NCBI GenBank assembly: GCA_009602725.1 | Contig: WELB01000022.1 | Coordinates: 1 to 17,255, forward strand | Source: Spirogloea muscicola | Taxonomy: Eukaryota; Streptophyta; Zygnematophyceae; Spirogloeales; Spirogloeaceae | Direction of reading: 5' to 3' | DNA: 17,255 nt | Shown: piece by piece, positions 5,710 to 15,394 of the stretch | Numbering within the stretch: the first letter of the stretch is position 1 | Layout of the letters: every line of letters begins with the position of its first letter | The notes under the pieces: model-generated | The model's database searches: none | Seen by the model: the letters and a program-made list of their open reading frames with translations, nothing else | Told to the model about the DNA's origin: nothing | Translations under genes and position numbers: made by a program

Positions 5710-8700
5710 ATGCCCGTCACCCTGCTCGCCAGCGACCTGGGCCTCCTCCGCCCCGACGGCCCCCGCTTCTCCGCCCACTTCGACCCCCTGCCACCTGGCG
5801 CCTTCGCCCTGCCCGCCGCACCAACACAGCCATCAGGCCAGTGCACTTCCGCGGGGCCCCTGCTGCTCCTCTCCTGCCGCTTGCCACTGCCAGCCATTGC
5901 CCCAGTCGAACAGGGGCCCTGGCAAAGCCCAGGCGCTCTGCTCCGTGCGCGCACGCCCTGCCCTGGTCGCTGAGCACCGGGTGGGCTGATCCTGCCATGC
6001 AGGCCCCGAGCCACTCGGCGGAACCTCGCCATTGCGGCCCAGCAAGCTCCCAGGTGGGCCGACGGGCCCCCAAGGCCAGCAAGAGGTGCCACCAAGCCCT
6101 CCAGCTGGCGGCACGCACCATGCTTCCACCGCCGCAGGCCCAGAGGCTCCACCACCCTCCAAGCCCCAGCCATTGAAGTTGCAAGCAAGAGCCAGAGGCG
6201 GCTTGCAAGGTGCGGTGCCTGGAAGAGGCAGAGGGAGGGGCAGAGGGAGAGGAACGGGGCGAAAGAGAGCAGACGCTGGTGACAGAGCAGACACTGTTCC
6301 GGCGTCCGCAAGCACAAGCGCACCTGCTGAGCCTGCCCCTCCCAGCAAGAGAAAGCGGCTCACCAAGTCATATGTCGCAGCCAGCTTGGAGCTGGAGGAG
6401 GAGGAGGAGGAAGTGCTGGATGCCTTGGCCTCTGCAAGGGCCGCCGGGGACGTGAAGCAGGTGCAGCTGCATCAAGAAGCGCTTGAAGACCTGGCGCGAC
6501 GACGTCGGGTAGCTGCCGGAAGAAGGCCGAAGCCGGCGGAAGCTCAGAGCACCGAGGGGCAGGAGCGGAAACGCAGAGTATGACAACGTACTGCAATCAT
6601 ACCTGCAGCTTCAGCCCTTCTCCAGCTAGGCGGCATGCGCTCTGCAGCACGCTACGTATGTGCATGCAGAAGACAGCAGTCTGGACGGGTCAGATGAGCG
6701 TCGCTATGCTTGCCGTCGAATTATCTATTAGCAGCAACCTCACTGCACCCTCTCAACCTCCCAGCAGAATCTCACTTACGTCTGCGATTCTCGCCCTCCT
6801 ATCTGCCTCACTGGCAGGGGTCTGCAGGGGCTGCTAGGCTCCAGAAGCAACTTGAAGCTCAGGAAAGGAGCGCAAAGCGGGCAGCAGCGAGGCAAGAGAT
6901 GGCCCGTCGCAAGGTGGGTCCTCAGCAGCCTTGGTCACATCCCAGCTGTGGTTGCCACCCCGGCATCAACCATTTATGCAGTTGGATGCGTGACTGTGTT
7001 GTTGCAGGTTGAAGATGCCCAGCGCAGGGAGCAGGAGAGGGTGGAGAGGGAGGCCAGGAAAGAGCTGGAGCGGCATTTGAAGGAGAGGTTGAAGGAGGAG
7101 GAGCGCATGGAGCGAGACCACCAAAGAGAGCTTCACCGTGTTGAAAGATTGAAGGCAAAAGATGCTGCAAGAGTGAGGCACGGTGCAGTTGGCTGAGGGT
7201 CTGAGAGCACCTTGCTTGATCTGCACCGCACAGTTCATTGTTTTGTCTGCTGTGGAGCTTCTGCCTCTGTCCAACGATTGCTAAAAACCATGTCTGCTAG
7301 GTGATGTGATTATCCAGGGTCCACCGCTGCCACTGCAGGGTGGGAGTCTAGCTCAATAGGCATTGTATTGCTGGGCTCAGCCTTACGGGCCCACATGCGC
7401 AGGAAGAAAAGATGAAAGCCAAGGAGGAGACAAGAATGGCAAGAAAACTCATGGTGCAGCAACAAATATCAGCTCGGAAGGCTGCACGAGAAGCAGCAGC
7501 GCTCTTGGATGATGAGGAGTTGGAGCTCAGAGCAGCTGCAGAAACCCCTCTGGGGGGCAGTCAGCAACAAGTCGTAGCAGGTAACATTGATAGTGGCTTG
7601 CATAGCTTTCAATAGGATGAACTAGTGATGTGGCTCAGTAAGGACCATTCAACGCGTACACATGAGTGTATTGAGTTTGAGTGCTATACTGCTACCTATA
7701 TTGCTGCCAAAAGCAGTGCGTCAGGCATTCCCTCCATCGACCGTAGCCGTGGGCCACCCATTTCCTGGCCTCTCGTGGGCGGCCTCCTTTGAGGTCATGG
7801 GCTATATCTTCCTGGTGAGGCTTTGGCACCTCTTCCCGTGGCTTGAATGACATGCTTCTCGAGGAGTGGACTACATATTGGGGCTGACTACTCAACCAGC
7901 AAATTGAGCAACAAAGAGGGAGGTCATCGACGTCAAAGCAGACAATGTCAAGGCTTGAGGAGATGACGAGTACAGTGCAGCAAGGATCTCAGTCCTTGAC
8001 AACGTCATCTGAGTTGCTTTGACTGTCAAACGATAATAGTGACTCAACTTGTCATACTAGCCAATCAGGAAGCACTGACAGCATGCTTGCTCCATGCCCT
8101 TTGCAACATGCGTGCAGGTGTGGAGCTTCTTAGCATCCTTTGGTGAGAGCTTGGAGATCAGAGCTTTGTCTCTTGAGCAGCTGCTCAATGAATTACAGAA
8201 GCAGGTACTCTGCCTCTGACTGGATATCTCCTCCTGCTCCAAGCTTTCTATCGTGCACGTGTTCTGACCTGGCCAATTGCTTCTGATGTAGAGGCATTAT
8301 ACGACTTGCTGTTGTCAGTAGTTATGTCTTGCACGAGCTCCTGACTGTGCCATGGCTGTCCTGTCAGGACTCCCGGTTGCTGGTCAAGGTCCACCTCGGT
8401 CTTTTGCGGTTGATTTTTGCGGATTTAAGTAGGAGTAGGCCGCTTATGACTGGAGAGATGGAGGGCACGGCCCCTGCCACAGTCGCTCCGTCACCACCTG
8501 ATCCCATTGTTGATGAGGTCTGTCTTCTTTTCGACATATTGTGCTCCTCTCAGGGTAATCTAATGTCTCACATTCTACAATGAGCATTGTTTGTTTACAC
8601 GTCAACCAACACTGAGTACCGTGTCACTTGTGGTAGCGGGAGCTTGACCCAAGCCTCTTCTGTCTCATATAGAACATATGCTGTTGTCTTGAGTCCTCTG

Positions 8701-11700
8701 AGCACTGTAGCACTTGAAAGACTGCATCTGTTTCAAGAGTATACTTGAGTACAGGGGCAATCAGGAGAATGGTGAACACAGGTCTTCTGAGCTTTTGCCG
8801 CTCAGCCCAGAAGAGGAATGGTCTACATTTCTCCGTCTTTTTCCAAGGAGGCAACCGGTTGGACACAACAGAAAAGCTGACAGAGATACTGGCCAAAGGG
8901 CATGAGTCTTACCTGCGTTTGTGGCGTTGTGTTATTGCCCAGGCCCGTGCATGGGGATTTGATTCGACAAAGTGGGTGAAGCATTTGGATGAGCTGACGT
9001 GGCCGGAGATTCTGCGCCAATATGCACTGGCCGCAGGGCTGGGACCCAAGAGGAAGCATCAAGCGGAAGGCTTGGGGCTTGCTCCTGAGGTTTCTGCTCT
9101 ACTCTTTCACTTCCCGCCAGCGTTTTGCCACAATTGTCACCTCGCACCCGTTGACTCTGTTGAAGCATAGGGATCATCGAACGATCTTTATTGATGCGCG
9201 AGCTAGTGGTACAAGTTGTCTGACACAGTGCTTTGTGCACTGGTCAAGAAATCCTTCACACCAGTTCCATTGTGATGCAGGAAATCCAGCAGCAAGAGGC
9301 TCTGCGCTTGTTGGAGTCAGGGGCAGCGGCTAGGGAGGCAGCCAATAGGGTTCTCAGCAGGAAAGCCCGCCATGTGGCCAGCCTCCAGAGAAGGGCTCTC
9401 GCGAAGCTGACACCTGGCACTGTGAAGTATGCTGTGTACCATGTACTTTCTGTGGAAGGGAAGGAGGGCCTGCCTGTGCCCGAGATTCTGCGCCGAGTCC
9501 AGGTCAAGTATCTGCTCCTCCGCAGTTGATGCCTGCTTTTCCTACTCATCGGCTTTTTCATGCATGCAGACTTTGGGCTTTTGCAGTCAACCCCTCCGGC
9601 ATCACTCAAGCTTGGCCAAGCAGAAATCCCAAGCATATGGATTGTTGCTGACCTCAGCAAAGCCATGACGATCTGGCAGGCAATGGGGTTGAGAGATTTC
9701 ACCAACGCTCGGGCGCCAGAGGCCACCATTGCAGGGTCGCTGTCGCGTGACCCTATTTTTCGGAAAGTATCTCCCGCTACCTACTGTGTACTTGAGAAAC
9801 TGAGGAAGGATCCCCGAGATGCTGAGACGATCTTCCGGGCTGCCAAAGAGGAGGTGGAGGCACGTGGAGGTGTCTCTGTTGCTGCAGATGACGAAGAGGA
9901 AGGTTTGGACGAAGCAGTGGAAGATGTTGAGGAGGACGATGATGAGGAGGACGACGAAGACGAGGAGTTTGAGAGGTCACGATTGCTGGAAACAGGCCAA
10001 GCTCCTCTGCGGAGACTGGTTGTGCGGGTGAGGAATCCTGGAAGCCAGGACGCGAGGGGCCTGCAGGAGCACAGGAGCTGTGATCTGCGGCCGGCTGAGG
10101 AGAGAAAGTTTGAAGTGAATAGGAGGGTCGATGCTGATGCCATGCCAATTCGGCCAAAAGCTGATGACATTGTGCAACAGTCCCTCATGCAAGAGGAGGA
10201 GGAAGAGGAAGAGGAGGAAGGTAGAAGCAAGAGCAATCAGGACGGCGGCATGGAGCTCGTGGACGAGTCCACGGGTGCATTGTGGGTGCAGCGGCTGACG
10301 GATCAAGAGTACTCTTCTTTGGAGGTCACCGACAAGCTGGATGCGCTTGTGGCCTTGTGTCACAGAGCCTTGGAAGGTTCCACCCTCCGTCGGAACGTCC
10401 TGGTACAGTGTGCCAGCTGCCTAGCCCTTATCACGCCGTTACACCTTATTTGCTTTCTTGATCTTGTGGCTGCGTGTTGCCTGGGGATGTAGCTGCACAC
10501 ATTGCTGGCGACGCCCCTCTTACCTGGTTCCAGTCCAGTCGAGTGTCGTGATATTCATATCTGATCACGTCGTCCTGGAGCCAAGTACCGATCGACACTG
10601 CCTGCTCAGCTACCGGGCGCTGAACCAAGTCACTTGGCTTGTCTTTGGGGCAGGAAAGGCTCGAGGTGGCCACAGAGTTGCGCAAGCAACTGTGGACAGA
10701 GGCTAAGGCCGACCGTCATCAGCATCATTCAGCCAAGATGGAGAAGGAGCTGCCTGGGGAAGAGACGGCACAGGAGTTGGTTCAGAAGGCTAGGTGGCGC
10801 ATGCGTGTGCGCTGTGATGTTGAGGCTCGAATAGCTGGGAGGTTTCCTGGTGCGTTTTGCCTCGGTCTGGACCGGCGCTTCAATCGCTACTGGCGATTTG
10901 CTGACAGTGGAGCAGCACAGAAGACCAGTGCAGGGGGCGCAGCTGGGACTGAGGCTCCTGTTGTTCCTCAGGAGTCCGCTGAGGCAACTCTGTCAGCAGG
11001 ATGGGGCGTCATATACGTGGAGAAAGCGGAGGGACTATGGGCTGCTATCAAGGAGGAGAAGGTGTGAGGTGCTAGGGTCATGGCAGTGGGGATGGCATTC
11101 TCTACACTGTGCATCAAGGGTGGGGGCCCGAGTCTGGCGGGTTGGCAGAGACCTGCATTGCTGCTATCAGTTGTAGCAAGAGAGGGAGCCCGATTGAGAG
11201 TCAGTCACCGCTGTCACTGATCTGCTCTCGCCTGTTCAATTTAGGCATTGGATGCGCTGCTCGAAGCTCTGGACCAGAGGGGAGCTCGTGAAGCAGCCCT
11301 ACACTATGAACTCACTCAGCATCTGAGCAGGGTTCGCTTGGCTATGCGCCGGCCAATCAAGATGGACCAGACCCTGGAGGCAGCTTTGGGCCTTGAGCCA
11401 AGCACCCAGTCCCGGGCGTTGATTGCCATCTTGGCTGACCGCCCCAGGAGGCGCGGGCCCCCAAGCTCTCGTCAGAGGTGTGACGTGTGTCAGGAAGGCT
11501 GGTGGTCCAGAATGGAGTACCACTGCCGAAACTGTCACGAGACCACCTCGGCACCAGCCGGTAGGAGGTGCCACGTGTCCTGCACAGGAGTGCAGGACCC
11601 AGTACCTTCAACTAGACTCAGAGAGTTTACACTGGCCAAGGCATTGCTGAGTGACATTGTGGTAAGCGCGGCGCCACATACAGCTCTTCAGTGTGGCCCT

Positions 11701-13893
11701 CTCTCCAGTTACGCCATATTTGATCAGTCAAGCCTGTCCTGCGAAGTAGTGATGGTCAGTGAAAGTCGAAACAGCACCGCTGAATTCCCACAGGGAGCTA
11801 TTCTGGGATGCCTCAGGAAGTTACGCTGTTGAGAACATGCAACATGTCAGCACACGCTTGGTAGTGCAGCATGAGCTGTAGTATTGCAAGATGTATACAC
11901 AACACTTGTCAATTGCTCCAGTGAGCTGACAATTGGCAGGACGCGATATTGAAGCGTAGCATGCTGACCAGCTGGGATCAAGGTGAAAGGCTGGACTGGC
12001 GGCGCAAGCTGAAGCGGTCCACAACAGTGCTGCAGATACAGCAAGTATGAACTTCATTGCAATGCCATGTTGTTTGTCACGACGATGAAGCTGGCTCCGA
12101 GTGTGCCTGCTTGCACAGCTCTTGTGCCCTCGATGAGCGCGCAAGAGCCGGGTATTGCGCAAAGCAGTCTGGTCCTTTCAAAAATATGTTGGGTTCTCTG
12201 TACCCAGATGGGCAATAGCAGTGCACAAGCAACTGCTTGCGACCACCGTGCTCAGTGCCATCATTCTCTTGACCTGAGGCTGAACATGAGGAACATCTTG
12301 CATTGTTTGCAGTGCTTGAACGAGCTGGAGGGGACGATTCCTCAGAACCTGCTACCGTCAACTTATGTCCATCAATGGAAGAAGAGGAGGCGTATGGAGA
12401 AGTCTCTTCAGCGTGGCCCACGTGGGGCCTATCTTGTGTCCCCTCCAACAATGGCAGCCCTGTTGCTGCGCCTGCATGCGCTTGACAGTGCTGTTGCTTA
12501 CAAGCCCCAGTCTCCAGGGGAGGGAGAAGGTCCAAGTGAGCAACCTAGACTGGACCTTGAGCAGGCGGATCCTGGACTACGGGATCTAGTCCACGCAGTG
12601 GTAAGCGGAACTTCAGTCATGACATATGCATTTTCTGGTCGACTTGCACCTCCAAGTTCAGGTTTGGAAGGTCAAATAACGTCGATTGGGCAGTCCTACC
12701 CCCCCATATCACTCCCCTGCCCCCCCTCTCTGCCATTTCCCTTCTCCTCCCCTCTCCTCAGGTCAATCATCTGTTTTGTGTGTACTTCCTGTGTGGATCC
12801 TGCCCTCGGCTCCTCATCTGAAGGCACACTTCATTGTCTAGCATGAGAGAGGTCAGCAGCGGCTGAGCCCAGGTTGTCTACTTCACGTTCTCAGGGGCCT
12901 CCCGATGAAGACTACATCAGCACAAGTGGCAGGGAGTGGGCAGGGCGCAATGGTGGAGCGAGCAGGGGCAGCGGAGGGCCAGCAGTTGTCAAGCAAGATC
13001 TGTTGCTGATGCTTGCTGACGAGGCCGCAGGAGGCGAGGCGCAGGGATCTGGCAGGGGAAGAAGAGACAGAGGCACGGGGAGAGGCAGGGGGCGAGCATG
13101 TGTACAAGGAGGGAGACAAGGTAGAGGCAGGGGCCGTAGGGTGGCACCTGGAAGTGGTTGGGAGAAGGGGTCCAGTAGTGGAGCAGCTAAGCAGCCTCTG
13201 GCTGCCAGGGGTGCCGAGCTGCCATCAGAAAGAGGCGCAGAGAGCCCTGAGTGGGACGATGGCGAGCCCATGTCAGCAGCTGGGGAAGGTGCGGATGAGG
13301 ATGAAGAGCTCGTGGTAGGTGAGGAGGAGGCGGAGGAGCAGGATGACAGTGAGGAGGTCAGCGTTGAGGAGGATGATGAGGAAGAAGGACTTGGTGTGAA
13401 GGAGGAGGAGATGGAGGAGGACGAGGACGACGAGGACGACGAGGACGAGGAGGAGGAGGAGGAGGAGGAGGACATGGAGGAGGAGCTGGAGGAGGACGAC
13501 GAGGAGGATGAGGACGAAGCTGAGGAGGAGGGTGAAGAAGGAAATGAAGGGGGCTATACTGATGCACATGCCAGAAGGAGACAAGGGGAATCGTCATCTG
13601 CTAAAGACAGTAGTCGCCAGACCACTGAGGAGGGTGATGGTGATGAAGCTAAGGTGGGCGGGCAGTGTTGTGTGTCAAGCAGGTTGGTTGACCACCACCC
13701 AGTCAAGGCGTCAGCCTCCGCGGAAGGACATGAAGGAAGGGGAGCAAGGGCAATGATGGGGCAGTCCAGGAGAGCTGGTTCGCAGAATGGCAGTAGACGA
13801 ACTAGCAAACGTCTGCAGTCGAGTTCGTCACATTCGCTGTCCATGAGCCCTGAAGCTGGGAACTCTGAGGAACAAACAGATCAAAGTACATAG
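5710..13893 (+). CDS. RLT-like DDT/HARE-HTH/WHIM chromatin remodelling subunit
   Basis: Nuclear accessory subunit of ISWI-type nucleosome remodellers, by family; in plants RLT1/RLT2 pair with CHR11/CHR17. Exons that splice in frame: 6818-6913, 7008-7172, 7403-7580, 7717-7814, 8118-8204, 8368-8517, 8811-9089, 9281-9502, 9680-10402, 10654-11061, 11245-11661, 11940-12044, 12313-12600 and 12895-13893 (stop TAG), preceded by an exon ending at 6577. These 14 exons give 1,404 residues. The 8811 acceptor is the least certain. The 5' end is inferred: ATG 5710 opens a C-ending-codon frame (MPVTLLASDLGLLRPDGP), joined either 5840|6043 or 5944|6003; both keep frame and give 1,626 or 1,674 residues. The N-terminal region is Pro-rich with a GRGRGRGRGRG run (about 6223-6262) and KRKR. 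I see no homeodomain, which plant RLTs carry at the N-terminus. Domain order otherwise matches plant RLTs closely. Neighbour: the divergent TPR gene. Confidence 0.88.
6818..7580 (+). other. RLT-like: charged coiled-coil region (exons 6818-7580)
   Basis: Three exons encode a long Glu/Arg/Lys-rich helix, e.g. QRREQERVEREARKELERH and ERMERDHQRELHRVERLK, ending in AREAAALLDDEELELRAA. Plant RLT proteins have the same type of region immediately before the DDT domain, ending in a similar DDE(R)LEL motif. It is likely a coiled coil for partner contacts. Confidence 0.85.
7717..8517 (+). other. RLT-like: DDT domain (three exons)
   Basis: Exon 7717-7814 carries QAFPPSTVAVGHPFPGLSW, equivalent to the FPP...PF..PW lead-in of plant RLTs. 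It continues GYIFL|VWSFLASFGESLEIRAL (8118-8204), then DSRLLVKVHLGLLRLIF (8368-8420). This is the DDT helix pattern (W-x-F-x-x-x-F, L-x-x-L, L-x-x-x-H-x-x-L-L-R). DDT domains contact ISWI ATPases. Junctions are phase 1 into 7717 and phase 0 elsewhere. Confidence 0.88.
7932..8030. repeat. Imperfect inverted repeat in an RLT intron
   Basis: GTCAAAGCAGACAATGTCAA (7932 on) is matched inverted by CCTTGACAACGTCATCTGAG plus TTGCTTTGAC (7994-8023), with an extra six or so bases in the second arm. The right end overlaps a perfect palindrome TTTGACTGTCAAA (8018-8030). It lies inside the 7815-8117 intron. Confidence 0.6.
8811..9089 (+). other. RLT-like: LTWPEILRQ block
   Basis: Encodes RAWGFDSTKWVKHLDELTWP then EILRQYALAAGLGPKRK. 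Plant RLTs have a nearly identical block (W..HL..LTWPEILRQ...AGFGP) between DDT and HARE-HTH. This is the single most diagnostic stretch for the family in the window. Confidence 0.93.
9281..10402 (+). other. RLT-like: HARE-HTH and first half of WHIM1
   Basis: 9281-9502 carries LRLLESGAAAREAANRVL and PGTVKYAVYHVLSVEGKEGL. It splices (CAG|gtcaag ... ggcag|) to 9680 for AMGLRDFTNARAPEATIAGS and RKVSPATYCVLEKLRKDP. Together these make a full HARE-HTH winged-helix domain. After two acidic runs (about 9888-9970 and 10194-10220), GALWVQRLTDQEYSSLEVTD and KLDALVALCHRALEGSTLRR form WHIM1, completed in the next exon. Confidence 0.9.
10654..11661 (+). other. RLT-like: WHIM1 end, WHIM2, WHIM3, Cys motif
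   Basis: 10654: ERLEVATELRKQLWTEAKAD completes WHIM1. About 10830-11061: FPGAFCLGLDRRFNRYWRF and GWGVIYVEKAEGLWAAIKEE are WHIM2, continuing ALDALLEALDQRGAREAALH (11245 on) as WHIM3. In ISWI partners the WHIM segment reads nucleosome/linker DNA spacing. At 11479-11538 a CxxC-x11-CxxCH motif (CDVCQEGWWSRMEYHCRNCH) matches the Cys-rich C-terminal element of plant RLTs and could bind zinc. Confidence 0.9.
11940..12600 (+). other. RLT-like: C-terminal helical block (two exons)
   Basis: 11940-12044 encodes SMLTSWDQGERLDWRRKLK then RSTTVLQIQQ, like the W..RLK.S.T...LLQ element of plant RLTs. It splices (CAA|gtatga ... tttgcag|) to CLNELEGTIPQNLL...W and MAALLLRLHALDSAVAYKP, the end of the conserved region. 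Both junctions are phase 0. Confidence 0.82.
12895..13893 (+). other. RLT-like: RG-rich and acidic C-terminal tail
   Basis: Begins GPPDEDYISTSGREWAG, then an RG-rich stretch (about 13050-13140; GRGRRDRGTGRGRGR), then a very long Glu/Asp run encoded by GAG/GAC/GAT triplets (13279-13550), then a Ser-rich basic end and a TAG at 13891. RG-rich plus acidic tails suit a DNA- or histone-binding nuclear protein. This is compositional inference only. A further intron inside the exon cannot be excluded. Confidence 0.75.
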
Positions 13894-14334
13894 TCAACTA
13901 TACATTCAAATTGATGGGCGATTTCAAGTGGAGGTGCTAGTAAACTCGAGTGTCCATGTTATGCCTGTCTTTAGTAGCTGGCTTTGCACCTCAGTCTCAT
14001 CGTCTGAATGACTTCGATGCACGTCTCAGCAAGTGCCTGACACATGCATGTGGTGGAGGACTGCTGCAGAAGCGGGTTTTCAGCCCACTTGATCAAAAGC
14101 GATTTGGCCGATAGCTCTCGCAGAGTCTTGCAGCAATCAGGAGCAAGAGATGGCTCAGGACTTCACAGCGAGGTCTAAGCAGGCATTGAACCACAAGCTC
14201 CAGCAGCCGCCCTAGCCCCAAATGCATGCTGTCACGTAGCACCAGATGTACATCACCTAGAAGTGCCCCTCTCCATCCCTGGATGCTCTCAATGTAACGC
14301 TTCCTCTTGAGCCTACCACCTCAATCTGTCTTGT
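13894..14334. other. Probable 3' UTR of RLT-like gene
   Basis: No coding frame with recognisable content. TGTAA, the usual green-algal polyadenylation word, occurs at 14293-14297, about 400 bases past the stop. The UTR assignment rests on position and this word. Confidence 0.4.
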
Positions 14335-14396
14335 TCAATCCTTTTTCTGGGCTGCCCAATCACAGCCATCGCCCTCTACTGGAAGACTCTTTCTTG
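14335..14396 (-). repeat. Inverted hairpin repeat copy, diverged
   Basis: CAATCCTTTTTCTGGGCTGC ... CACAGCCATCGCCCTCTACT ... GACTCTTTC follows the inverse order of the module at 3163-3231. The GGGCTG/CAGCC stem survives, but the loop and lead-in are altered. Confidence 0.65.
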
Positions 14397-15074
14397 CTTT
14401 TACCGTCTAGTGTTTGGGCTTGGTAAGGACCACGTGTACGCTTTCCTGCGAGGGAGAGCCTGTGCTGCTGTGCTTGCATGACGCTCGTGGTGCAAGCCCC
14501 GTCATACGTTTCCACGATGTTTGTCAACAGTGCCAGTGCCGTGGCAACAATTGCTCATACTGGCCCTGTGAGATGGATCGTGTGATGCTGTTACATCTTA
14601 ATGTATCGAGGGAGACAGCGGAGGGTCACCACCTGCCTTTTCATTTTGGCATCTATACACCCAAGCGAAGTGACGAGTCATGGCCTGATTTATTGCACTC
14701 AACACAGACTTGTGGAGTTGCCGCTCCCTAAGGGGCCACACTGTGCAGCAGTGATTGACTGAATACTCTTGACATCGATCACAACGCAGGATCACCGTCT
14801 AAGTAGGTGCTTAGAAGAGCATGCATTGACATGGGCATCACATCGGCGTCATGGACTCACGACTAGTGAAGTACTCGCCAACACTCCCGCGAGTAGCGAG
14901 CAAGTCGTGGAGGAGAAGCTTCGAGACAATTGGCAGTGGTGGGGTGCTCACCAACATGACAAGGACCAGCTGTCCAAATGAGCAACGAGGCACTATCGAT
15001 ATCATAAGAGATAGACCAGTGAGCAAGCGCCGGAGCAAGAGTCTGAAGTGGTAGCCTGCTGAAGCTAGCTGTAG
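14397..15074. other. Unassigned stretch
   Basis: Open frames exist on the plus strand (Cys-rich at 14414-14731 with no ATG start; 67 codons from ATG 14851) and on the minus strand (14838-15200). None has a recognisable domain. The 14851 frame ends in a basic run (SKRRSKSLKW). It could hold upstream exons of the doubtful gene at 15075-15294 or simply be spacer. Confidence 0.3.
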
Positions 15075-15294
15075 GAGCGCGTTGGGGACTGTGAGATGGA
15101 GGACGAGCTGGCGCCTGGGGTTGACTTGATGTTGACGTGCTCCGGTCCTATGCGGTGAGGAGGTGGAGGTGTGCATCTCCGAAACGGTAAGCCGAGTCAA
15201 GAGTGCCCTTTCACATAGTGATTGTGGTGTCAGCAGGTGTCGTGGTCGACTGCAGGTGTTTAAGCCGGAGCCAGAGGATTATGACGAAGTCTAG
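15075..15294 (+). CDS. Doubtful pair of 3' exons, unknown protein
   Basis: I do not recognise this. 15075-15154 reads ERVGDCEMEDELAPGVDLML and TCSGPMR after a TAG acceptor, and ends at a good donor (CG|gtgagg, phase 2). 15237-15294 begins after gtcagcag| with one leftover base, so the phases fit, and ends GRLQVFKPEPEDYDEV then TAG. The next 33 codons after that TAG remain open in the same frame until TGA near 15394. It may be the end of a real gene, a decayed gene, or chance. Confidence 0.22.
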
Positions 15295-15394
15295 GCGCCG
15301 GAGGTGACAAGATCATTGGGTACGAGCGGTGCTAAGGAGCTCCAGCCCTCAGCGCAAGGGTTTGAAGAGGCCACGCAAGAGGAGAAGAAGCTAT

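Noticed and set aside
5289-6176. 295-codon plus-strand open frame from ATG 5289
   Set aside because: It starts inside a repeat word, is low-complexity throughout, and runs out of frame with the following exon at 6043-6577.
5094-6323. 409-codon open frame on the minus strand
   Set aside because: It runs antisense through the GC island and the first exons of the RLT-like gene, has no domain, and its 3' end is repeat sequence. It is open because GC-rich DNA lacks stop codons.
9781-10236. Minus-strand Ser-rich frame
   Set aside because: Antisense of the acidic runs in the HARE/WHIM1 exon; the sense strand has clear domain matches.
12912-13475. Minus-strand poly-Ser frame and the poly-Leu and poly-Pro frames beside it
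   Set aside because: Antisense shadows of the GAG/GAC acidic tract.
14414-14731. Cys-rich plus-strand frame
   Set aside because: No ATG at its beginning, no recognised zinc-finger spacing, and no splice support. Left as unassigned.
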